This document shows, piece by piece, positions 1 to 8,308 of a stretch of DNA of 64,000 bases; the first letter of the stretch is position 1, and each line of letters starts with the position of its first letter. Both the position numbers and the translations under genes were made by a program. The notes below the pieces were generated by a model. It was not told where the DNA came from, did no database searches, and worked only from the letters and a program-made list of their open reading frames with translations. This stretch comes from an uncultured Myxococcales bacterium (GTDB lineage: Bacteria > Myxococcota_A > UBA9042), in contig CAIYBN010000082.1 of NCBI GenBank assembly GCA_903924465.1, positions 1 to 64,000 on the forward strand. Direction: 5' to 3'.

Positions 1-192
1 ACAACGGGTGCGGTCACAACGGGCGCGGTCACAACGGGTGCGGTCACAACGGGTGCGGTCACAACGGGCGCGGTCACAACGGGCGCGGTCACAACGGGCG
101 CGGTCACAACGGGCGCGGTCACAACGGGCGCGGTCACAACGGGCGCGGTCACAACGGGTGCGGTCACACCGGGCGCGACCACAACGGGCGCG
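1..192 (+). repeat. 15-bp minisatellite, unit acaacgggYgcggtc, 12 full copies plus a partial copy, extends beyond window
   Basis: Direct reading: units at 1,16,31,...,166 with only C/T variation until the last, degenerate copy. Confidence 0.97.
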
Positions 193-393
193 ATGAATCG
201 CGCCCCTACGGCGTTGGGCGACATCGTGCGTGCGTTCAAGGCGCGTGTGACGTTGGCGATTCGTCGGGAAACGGGGATGCCGGATCTGCGGGTCTGGCAG
301 AGGAACTACCACGAACACATTGTCCGCGATGTGGCATCGCTGGAGCGCATTCGCGGGTACATTGCGAGCAATCCGGCAAATTGGGCGCGATGA
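1..393 (+). CDS. C-terminal part of REP-associated tyrosine transposase (RAYT / Y1_Tnp-like), 5' end outside window; contains in-frame (TTGAV)n pentapeptide repeat
   Basis: Frame 1 is open from base 1 to the TGA at 391-393. C-terminus LGDIVRAFKARVTLAIRRETG...VWQRNYHEHIVRDVASLERIRGYIASNPANW matches the RAYT C-terminal signature. The ORF track only shows 193..393 because the repeat has no ATG. Confidence 0.75.
   Translation, partial: TTGAVTTGAVTTGAVTTGAVTTGAVTTGAVTTGAVTTGAVTTGAVTTGAVTTGAVTPGATTTGAMNRAPTALGDIVRAFKARVTLAIRRETGMPDLRVWQRNYHEHIVRDVASLERIRGYIASNPANWAR
186..205. repeat. REP-like palindrome GGGCGCGAT-GA-ATCGCGCCC
   Basis: Perfect 9-bp inverted repeat, inside the RAYT reading frame. 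Confidence 0.8.
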
Positions 394-403
394 ATCGCGT
401 CCC
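383..403. repeat. REP-like palindrome, second copy (GGGCGCGATGAATCGCGTCCC), overlaps RAYT stop codon
   Basis: Near identical to 186-205 with one inserted base. Confidence 0.75.
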
Positions 404-413
404 GACCAGTTCC

Positions 414-1472
414 TCAATACCGCGCCGACAACGCCAAGAACAACTGACTGCTCTGCCGCCAAAACAGGTACGTGTGGGCAATGCCGTCGTGCAAGCTGGA
501 CGTGTAGCCCAGCGTCGGATCGCCTTGCGCCGCGGCAAGCGTGACGTCGGAACGGAGGCCGTTCAGGTTGGGCAGCCGATAGCGGACGTAGACCTGCCCG
601 CCGTAGGTCCCTTGCACCGGTTGGCCGTCGTACTGCGCGTCAGCCGTCGCACCCAGCGCCGTCGGTTGCGCGCCGCCACCGCCGGCATCGCGCAGCCAGG
701 TGCGGTGCACCGTGACCATCGCGCCGACCGTCAGCGGCTGGCTCAGGCTGTCCAGCAGCGGCAGCCGGTAGGACACGTCCAGATAGCTCGCGACGTGCAG
801 CCACGGATTGGGATTGCCGCCTTCCATCTGCCTGAATTTGGTGATGAACGTCTCGCCGTAGAACAGCAGCGCCGCGGCCCACGGCCCATGGTGGTACGAA
901 CCTTCCACGCCGATGCGCGGCGCCGTGTAGAGGCTCATCAGCTGGCTGTAGAACGAGGTTGGCGCGGAGATATTGGCGTAGGTACGGATGCCCCAATCCT
1001 CCGGCAGGCCCTTCCAGCGATGCGAATAGTGCAGCACCGTGTCTTCCATGCGCAGACCAGTCTCGCCCGGATCGACCAGCAAACGCTCGATGACGTAGCC
1101 GCGCAGCTCGATGCCGTCGAACTTGCCAAAGTCCCAGCGCGCGAACAGGTGCAGGTAGTTGACCAGCTTGTCGTTGCCATACCCTTGCAGGTCGTTCTGG
1201 ATGAACAGGCGGTGCGTCTCGAACACGCCGCCGACTTCCCACGGCTTGTCGACGACATCGCGCTCGTGAGCGTCTTCCGCGTCGCCGTGGACCGCGGACG
1301 CGTTGCCTTCCGAGCTGCCGCTGGACGTGCCGCCGGGTCCGGCTGGCGAACTGCTGGCGCCAGCCTTGTCGTGCCCGCCAGCGTACGCGTACGCGGGCGC
1401 GAGCAAGCTCACGCACAAGGCGAACGTCGCGCAGGCGCGCAAGGTGCTAGTTGTACTGTGTAAACGCATCAA
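414..1472 (-). CDS. Putative outer-membrane beta-barrel protein with signal peptide
   Basis: ORF 352 aa; N-terminal signal sequence, Gly/Ser-rich linker, alternating amphipathic strands ending in aromatic (ALSARY). Confidence 0.6.
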   Translation of the reverse strand: MMRLHSTTSTLRACATFALCVSLLAPAYAYAGGHDKAGASSSPAGPGGTSSGSSEGNASAVHGDAEDAHERDVVDKPWEVGGVFETHRLFIQNDLQGYGNDKLVNYLHLFARWDFGKFDGIELRGYVIERLLVDPGETGLRMEDTVLHYSHRWKGLPEDWGIRTYANISAPTSFYSQLMSLYTAPRIGVEGSYHHGPWAAALLFYGETFITKFRQMEGGNPNPWLHVASYLDVSYRLPLLDSLSQPLTVGAMVTVHRTWLRDAGGGGAQPTALGATADAQYDGQPVQGTYGGQVYVRYRLPNLNGLRSDVTLAAAQGDPTLGYTSSLHDGIAHTYLFWRQSSQLFLALSARY

Positions 1473-4400
1473 GGAAATACTTCAGCTCCAATTCGTCGCC
1501 GTACGCGCCACCGGGGAAATTGCCGTCATCTTGCTGATTGACGATGTCCTGGTTGTACTGGCGAATGATCACGTAACTCGCGATGTTGCGGTCGCGGTCC
1601 ACGGCAATCCACTGGTTGCGCGACGCGATGTACGCCCACGACCAGCGCCGCAAATCCGGGCCGATGAACTCGTTGAACGTGTCCGAGTGATACACGTCGC
1701 CGGTGCCCTGCTGCGGCAGTTGCGGATCGTAGGTGCAGTGCGCCAGTGTGTCGCACGTATCATTGGGATACGCGTGCGCCACGGCCAGACCGCGGAAGTA
1801 ATTGAGAAAATCCTCCTGCCGATTGAACACGTGCCCGCCAATCCAGTCGCGGACCTGCACCAAGCCGCCAAAGTACGGGTCGTGCGTGTCCTGGGCGAAT
1901 TGCGAGACCGCCAGCGGCCGGAAGTACGTGTACACGTCGTATTGGCCGCCGATCATCGAGTTGACGACGTCCTCCGCCAGCGTGTTGAACGATGTGTCAC
2001 CCAGGCCTTCGTACGACGCAAAGTACGCGCCCGCTTGGTTCTGGTCGTAGATGCTGCCCGTCGGCCACAGCGCGACCCAGGATTGCATGGCGAACAGCTT
2101 GTCCAGGATGATGCCTTGCTGGGTCACGTCGCCATAGTACTTGTCATAGGTCGTCTTGAACGGCCGCTCGCCCGATGTCTGCTGGATGACCGCCTTGTGG
2201 AACGCCGCAACCATCATGTTGGCACGCGACATTTCCGCATTGAATTTGTTGGTCAATTGCACGTAGTAATCTGCATCTGAGCCGTTCGGATCCGGATTCT
2301 TGAAGCCCTGGCGGCGCAGCGAATCGGTCAAGTCCGCGGTGTCCCAGTCGAAGTACCACATCGGAATGAAGCGCTTGGAGTCGGTGATGAGACCAGACGG
2401 AATGTTCGCGTAATTGCTGACGTTCCAGAACTTGCGGTACGTGCGGAAGTTGTTCCACTGGTACTGCCACTCGTACTTGTCCAGGTCGTTGGCGATGATT
2501 TCGCTCGGCGTCGTGCCCGCGTCGCCTTGACGGCACAGCGGCGTGAACGCCAGATGCTGGTGCGAGCAGAACAAGTATTGGATTTCCTTGCCGTTGGCAA
2601 AACCGTTCGGGTCGTTCCACGGCACGGTCGCGGACGCTTGGCCAGAGACCGAATCCCCCGCAGTGCCGTTCGGCTTGTTGTTGGCGTAAATCCAGGCGAT
2701 CGCTCCGGCGTCGTACGGCGCCCAGTCGGCGGTCCAAAACACCCGATCCGGCCCAGCGTTGTACTCCATCACCGACGACGAATAGAGGCCAACCGCGCCT
2801 GTCGTCGGATCCTTCAGGAAGTTGTTGGCATCGACCGAGCCCATGAAATTGTGTTCCAGCCCCATGACGTGGCCGAATTCGTGCCACATCACCTGGCTCC
2901 AGTAGGTGTGGATCAGCTCCGCAGTCCACTGCTCCTTGGTCTGCCACTTGCCGCCTTCGCAACGCCGCGCATCTTTGGCCATCATCCGCTCGAAGGTGAA
3001 CGCTTCCGGCGCGTCCTTCATCAGGTACGGCCGCGCGACATCCAGCATCCGCGGCAGCTTCTGGTGGCTCAGCGTCAGCTGACGCAGCTGGTTGGCGTAC
3101 GCCGTCGCTTGCTTCAAGCCATCTGCGCCCGCAACCTCAAACGGCGACAGCCCGTGGTCGATGTCCGCTGCCAGCTTCTGGAACGCCGCTTCGTCCGCCA
3201 GCAGCTGCCACAGCGCGCCGGGACCGCTGACGCCGCCTTGGCCTTCCGGCATCACGAACGCGTTCATCGCCGGGTCGGCGTAGATGTAGTACGGCATCAG
3301 GGCAAAGTACGCGTTCAGGAAGTCCTGATCCTGTTTTTGGATGAAATCCTTGGGCCCCAACGGTCCGTACGTCGCGACTGGCTTCTGCAGGTATTCCTGC
3401 ATCTTGCCAAAGACCGGCGACGAAGCGTTGTGCACCGCGACCACGGTCGCATCGACGATCGGCGCGGTCGTGCCATCGGTGCAGGTGCCGACGATACCCG
3501 GCGCGCCCGTGTCCGCGTACTTGCACCGCGGCGTGTGGTTGGCGTCACAATCGATGGGCGAGTCGTTGTTCGACGAATAGCAGCGCGGCACCGTGCCATC
3601 CGGACACAAATCCGGCCACGCGACCGTACCGTTCACCCCGACGCTGGCGCCGACGGTCTGCAGGTAGAAGTCCAGGCGCTGGACGTAGTAGTCCTTGATC
3701 GCAAAATCATTGATGTTGATCGATGCCGACAGCGTCTCGCCGGTGCGCGGATCCGTGACAAACTGCGCGATGCCCGCGAACGAATCTTCCGTGTCCTTGT
3801 CGCTCAACCAGCGCACGAAGTTGAAGCGCACATCGCCATAGCGCCGGCCGTTGACCAGTTCCGGCGGGCGATTGCTCGGATCCGGATCCAGGTCCGCGTC
3901 GAATTCTTTGAACGAAACCCGCGCCGCAGCGCCCGCCGTCGTCAGGATCGCGTTGGTCCGCTCCGCGACGCCGCCCGGGCCGTTGAAGACCGGCTTGTAC
4001 TCGGCCGGAAAGCCATCGGCGAAGTACCACACGATCGGCTTGGTCGGGTCAAAGCGCATGACCAGTTGCTTGGCAGCCAACAGGCCGGAATTCTCGTCCC
4101 GCCCGACTTTGATGTATTGCAACGGTCCGTACTTGTGCAGGATCGGGTCTTTCTCCGCCACTTCCAGCGGCACATAGGCCGGCGCCGGATCTGCGCGCAT
4201 CAGTGAGTACATCACCCGAAACGTCACGTCGTAGCGGCCCATCGACTGCGCGACGTCGCCCATGGGGCCAAACGCGGTCACGCACGCAGCGTCGTCCCAC
4301 TTGATCGCGACCGTGATTTCATTGGTCCACGTCATGTAGTTCGTGTCGCTGTTGACGATGAACGACTCCGGAACCAACGTCACCGACGACGCCGATGCGT

Positions 4401-4962
4401 CCGTGCACTTCGCCAGGCCATAGGTCGTGTACGGGCCAAACGCCGTGACATCACTCAGGTCGTTCTTGTCAAACTGCAACTTCACCCACTGCCGCTGCTC
4501 CCACGGCAACTCCTGATTTTCCTCGTAAAAGTTGGTCGTCTCGCCGTCCAGATTGATGCGGTACTTCAGGTCGACATTGGTCACCGGCCAGCCGTCGAGC
4601 ACGCTCTGCGTCTTGCCCACCGAAGCGTTGTCCGCCAGCTCGCGCTGGTCGAGCATCTGCAGCTTGTCCTGGGTGATGCGGAACCGCACCAACTGCCCGC
4701 CGCTCTCCATGCCCGGAAAAATGCTCACCGCGTCGCCGCCCAGCGGGTTCGGCGAAGACGTCTGCACGACCGTGGCCTTCAAGAACCAGCCCGGATCGGC
4801 CGTCGCCGTCACATCCGCGCCCGGATCGCTGCCCGAGCGGATGAGGAAATCCTTGCGGACATACTGGTTCTCGTTGAACACGCCGTTGCGCGCCGGGCGG
4901 TCCTGCACGCACGCCGGCAGCAGCACGGTCATGAGGGCGATCAGCCAGAGGGTCAGTTTCAT
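1447..4962 (-). CDS. Zinc-dependent metalloprotease lipoprotein (metzincin-type)
   Basis: ORF 1171 aa; lipobox LLPAC; HEFGHVMGLEHNF (HExxHxxGxxH) followed by SSVMEYN Met-turn. Confidence 0.8.
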   Translation of the reverse strand: MKLTLWLIALMTVLLPACVQDRPARNGVFNENQYVRKDFLIRSGSDPGADVTATADPGWFLKATVVQTSSPNPLGGDAVSIFPGMESGGQLVRFRITQDKLQMLDQRELADNASVGKTQSVLDGWPVTNVDLKYRINLDGETTNFYEENQELPWEQRQWVKLQFDKNDLSDVTAFGPYTTYGLAKCTDASASSVTLVPESFIVNSDTNYMTWTNEITVAIKWDDAACVTAFGPMGDVAQSMGRYDVTFRVMYSLMRADPAPAYVPLEVAEKDPILHKYGPLQYIKVGRDENSGLLAAKQLVMRFDPTKPIVWYFADGFPAEYKPVFNGPGGVAERTNAILTTAGAAARVSFKEFDADLDPDPSNRPPELVNGRRYGDVRFNFVRWLSDKDTEDSFAGIAQFVTDPRTGETLSASININDFAIKDYYVQRLDFYLQTVGASVGVNGTVAWPDLCPDGTVPRCYSSNNDSPIDCDANHTPRCKYADTGAPGIVGTCTDGTTAPIVDATVVAVHNASSPVFGKMQEYLQKPVATYGPLGPKDFIQKQDQDFLNAYFALMPYYIYADPAMNAFVMPEGQGGVSGPGALWQLLADEAAFQKLAADIDHGLSPFEVAGADGLKQATAYANQLRQLTLSHQKLPRMLDVARPYLMKDAPEAFTFERMMAKDARRCEGGKWQTKEQWTAELIHTYWSQVMWHEFGHVMGLEHNFMGSVDANNFLKDPTTGAVGLYSSSVMEYNAGPDRVFWTADWAPYDAGAIAWIYANNKPNGTAGDSVSGQASATVPWNDPNGFANGKEIQYLFCSHQHLAFTPLCRQGDAGTTPSEIIANDLDKYEWQYQWNNFRTYRKFWNVSNYANIPSGLITDSKRFIPMWYFDWDTADLTDSLRRQGFKNPDPNGSDADYYVQLTNKFNAEMSRANMMVAAFHKAVIQQTSGERPFKTTYDKYYGDVTQQGIILDKLFAMQSWVALWPTGSIYDQNQAGAYFASYEGLGDTSFNTLAEDVVNSMIGGQYDVYTYFRPLAVSQFAQDTHDPYFGGLVQVRDWIGGHVFNRQEDFLNYFRGLAVAHAYPNDTCDTLAHCTYDPQLPQQGTGDVYHSDTFNEFIGPDLRRWSWAYIASRNQWIAVDRDRNIASYVIIRQYNQDIVNQQDDGNFPGGAYGDELELKYFLDAFTQYN

Positions 4963-5023
4963 GGGCTACCTTCTCGTTCGATGAACAAAATTGCGCAGAA
5001 AGTTCAGGGCTTCGTCGCTGGGC

Positions 5024-8000
5024 TCAGTAATCGCCCGGTGTGTAGAGGACGGCGTCGACGACGCGGCCGTAGCCACCGCCCTGGGTGACCGAGACGATGA
5101 CGCCGTTGGTCCGTGAAATGACGTAGTCCGGGAAGTTGTTGTACGGGCTGTACCGCACCAACAAGCCACACGCGTCGTAGACGCCCGGGTGGTTGTCAAT
5201 CCAGTCCATCATCGTCTGCACCGAGCCGTACATGCGCGTGCGCAGCAGGTCGCCGGTCGCCGGGTCCTGGCACAGGAAAACGTCGCCCAGGAAGTTCGCA
5301 GTTTCCACCGCTTGCACCGTCATCGTGCCGGAATCCGCCAGTTGGTAGGAGATGTTCGCGCTGGTCGTGATCCCCGAGAAGTCGGCGTTGTGCGCCTCCA
5401 CCAGCTTGTCCACTTGCGCGTCCACCGGCCACAGCCAGCCAACGCTGGGCTGCTTCGGCACCCACGGCTCCACCAGCACGTCCAGCATCTCCGCCACGCC
5501 CGAGGTCGGGTCGTAAGGATCCGTAAAACGCGGCACCTGCACGTGCGCCGCCTGGTAGGCCGGGAACGTCTGGACCAGGTGCAAGTTCGCCGAGCCCAGC
5601 GTGAACGGTGTACCGTGACCGGCAAAGGCAGCCGGATAGCGCGCCAGGATCGGCACGCTGGTTTCGCGCAGCGGGATGACCGGTGGCGCGGTCGGATTGG
5701 TCGGATCCGGCACATAGGTCGGATCCAGCGGCGGCAACTGGCCCTCGCAGTCCTTTTGGATCTGGGTGAATTCCGCCAGTGTCTTCCAATCCGCCGCGCC
5801 GCACTGGTAAGCCGTACGGTTCGGGTGGTCGCTGTACGCCGCCGCCAGCACCGGACTGCCGAACAGGTTGGTCAGCGCGACCAGATTCTCCTTGCCCAGC
5901 GGGTCCCCCTGATTCGTGCGCATCACCTGGTAGATCGCCTTTTCGTCGCGGTAGAAAAAGCGCGTAAATTCATAGGAAAACAACGTGCCATTGAGAATAT
6001 CCGCTGTCACCACAAAATCCGTTGGCGGCTGCGTCGCCGTGACAAAGCGGCGATCCACGTAGTCGGCGAACTCGTATTGCCCGGCGCCTTGAGCGTCAAA
6101 GAACAGGTCGTCGACGTCGATCGGCACCGTCGACAAGTCGGGCACCGGGTTCTGCGTCGCCACGGTCAGGTACTTCAGCAGCGCGATGACGTATTGCTTG
6201 AAGAAGAACCGGCGATCGCGGATTTCCGGCGGCAGATTCTCGACTTTGCCGTGGCCGAGCATCATCTTGACGCGCTGGAAGGAGGTGTCCCACATCGCGC
6301 CCTGCATGCCGTACGGGTCGCCGCCGCCGCAGTAGTTGTAGCCGGTGTTCAAGTCGCCGGTGGCGTCCATGCAGAACGCGACCACCGGCTTGCCGGGCTT
6401 CATGCCCAGCGAACCGATGACGAGTGCGGCGTTGGGACCGAGGCGCACGCGGTCGGCGTCGGTCGGTGTCGGGCTGCCGGACGGCGGCGCGGCGGTGACA
6501 AAGCCTTCAAAGCCGGTGCAGTTGGCGTCCGGGACGAACGTCGCTGGGTCGTAGCCGTTGTTCGGGCTGTCCGGCCACAAGCACGCTGCGTCGCCCAAGC
6601 CGTGCGTCGTGGCGGCCGGATTCTGCGCCTTCAGCGCCTTGTTGATGCCTTCCTGCACCAGACGGGCATACTCATAATAGACCGCGCCGGAGCCATGCAA
6701 GTCCTGCGTCAGGCCGTCGTCGCTCCAGTCATTCTTGAAATGTCCCAGCGTGTTGGCATCAAACGTCACTTCCACGGCAGGATCCGGGTCCACCGGCCGC
6801 GCTGCGTCCAACACCACGCCGTAGGGCTGCAGCGTCGTCGATTTGAAGTTGAGATCCACGCCCGAGGTGTCAAACAGGAACAGCTCCGCGTCGTGGGTAA
6901 TGTTGCCGGTCAGCTTGTTGTAGGTGATCTGGTCCTTGGCGGCGTCGCCCGTCGTCTTCACGCAATTGCCCAGGAAATCTGACCACACCATGCCCAGCTT
7001 CAGGTCACAGACCTTCTTGCCGTCCGGACCGAGCTTGTCGATGATCGTCGTCGGCCCATCGGCGTCCAGCTTCAGCAACGGCGCGCCCAGCGTGTACGGC
7101 ATGACGCGCGGCAGGCGCAGGTCAATGCGATTCGGAATCGACGGTGTCGGCTGTGCCGCGAGCGGGCTGCTGACCCAAATGTGCAGTCCCAACGGGTAGA
7201 TACGCAGCGCGCCGACGTCGGAGAACTTGGTCTGCGTGCAGTGCCCCGACGCGATGCAGGAGTTCGTGCCGACCGTCTCCGCTGGCAGCTCCGGCGCGAA
7301 AGTGGCAAACAGCGCGTCCGCCAACTCGGTGGCTTGCAAACCAAATTGCGTGTCATCTTGCCAATTCAGCTCGTACTTTTTGCCGTTCTTGGTGATTTGC
7401 GTGCCGAGGTGGATCTGGAACGTGTCTTTGCCGTCGCGGCTCTTGAAGTCCATCGTGCCTTCGTAGCCGATATTGACCGTAATCCACTGAATTTTGTTGT
7501 GATTCGTGATGTCGTATTTGACCCAGACCTCGCCGTTGTCGCCCCACTGGTTGACCAGCGTGCCGTCGCCGAACAGGTCGCCGTCGCTGGTGCTCTGGCA
7601 GTTGATTTGCTCAGCGGCCTCGACCGTCAAGCCGGCCCAGCTCGGTCCGCCAACGCCATCGATGCCCGCGGCCTGGGTCGGCGGGATGATCGGCTCAGTC
7701 ACCATCTTCGCCCAGCGCGCCTTGCGCTGCTCACCGGTGCAGATTTCCTGCTTGTTCGTGCCGCCGGCAAAATCGGACTGGAAGCCCTGCGTTGGCGAAT
7801 TTTCCGTCGGAATCGGCGTCGCGCCGTCGTTCCACAGCTGCCCGGCGCCGGATGAGGCGGCCTTGAACGTCTGGGTGGGACCGTCCTCGCAGGCCGGCAA
7901 GGCACCGAGGCCAAGCGTGCAGAGCAGGGCAGTTAGGGCTCGTGCAAGAACAACTCGATCAAGTCCCAGCCGTGTGTCGCCGGGCGTATCGCGCAGCGGG

Positions 8001-8158
8001 CGCACTTGGCGACCCAGCGACAAGCGTCCCACACGACGGGTTATTGCTGCACGGCGCCTTACGGCGGTGACGTTGAGCGATGGGCGCAAAAACGCAGAGA
8101 ATTTCGAGACGCGCATGGGACTCCAGCGGCGGGTTCGGCAGTATCGCCGACACGGCAA
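5024..8158 (-). CDS. Large lipoprotein of unknown function (true start probably downstream of ORF start)
   Basis: ORF up to 1044 aa; lipobox LGALPAC preceded by hydrophobic stretch around residue 85. Confidence 0.65.
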   Translation of the reverse strand: MPCRRYCRTRRWSPMRVSKFSAFLRPSLNVTAVRRRAAITRRVGRLSLGRQVRPLRDTPGDTRLGLDRVVLARALTALLCTLGLGALPACEDGPTQTFKAASSGAGQLWNDGATPIPTENSPTQGFQSDFAGGTNKQEICTGEQRKARWAKMVTEPIIPPTQAAGIDGVGGPSWAGLTVEAAEQINCQSTSDGDLFGDGTLVNQWGDNGEVWVKYDITNHNKIQWITVNIGYEGTMDFKSRDGKDTFQIHLGTQITKNGKKYELNWQDDTQFGLQATELADALFATFAPELPAETVGTNSCIASGHCTQTKFSDVGALRIYPLGLHIWVSSPLAAQPTPSIPNRIDLRLPRVMPYTLGAPLLKLDADGPTTIIDKLGPDGKKVCDLKLGMVWSDFLGNCVKTTGDAAKDQITYNKLTGNITHDAELFLFDTSGVDLNFKSTTLQPYGVVLDAARPVDPDPAVEVTFDANTLGHFKNDWSDDGLTQDLHGSGAVYYEYARLVQEGINKALKAQNPAATTHGLGDAACLWPDSPNNGYDPATFVPDANCTGFEGFVTAAPPSGSPTPTDADRVRLGPNAALVIGSLGMKPGKPVVAFCMDATGDLNTGYNYCGGGDPYGMQGAMWDTSFQRVKMMLGHGKVENLPPEIRDRRFFFKQYVIALLKYLTVATQNPVPDLSTVPIDVDDLFFDAQGAGQYEFADYVDRRFVTATQPPTDFVVTADILNGTLFSYEFTRFFYRDEKAIYQVMRTNQGDPLGKENLVALTNLFGSPVLAAAYSDHPNRTAYQCGAADWKTLAEFTQIQKDCEGQLPPLDPTYVPDPTNPTAPPVIPLRETSVPILARYPAAFAGHGTPFTLGSANLHLVQTFPAYQAAHVQVPRFTDPYDPTSGVAEMLDVLVEPWVPKQPSVGWLWPVDAQVDKLVEAHNADFSGITTSANISYQLADSGTMTVQAVETANFLGDVFLCQDPATGDLLRTRMYGSVQTMMDWIDNHPGVYDACGLLVRYSPYNNFPDYVISRTNGVIVSVTQGGGYGRVVDAVLYTPGDY

Positions 8159-8308
8159 TCGACCCTGATGGACCGAAGCTGCTGATTAGGGGCTGAACCC
8201 GACGCCGGTGCAAGAACGCAATGGTAAGAATGGCATGCGTCTATTGAATAGGTTTGTTTCTTTTGTGTTTCTGAAGCGAAGCGGCGGCCCTTGTCGCCCC
8301 CCAGCGGA

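Noticed and set aside
1-192. Tandem array mistaken for CRISPR
   Set aside because: 15-bp units are contiguous with no spacers; it is a coding minisatellite.
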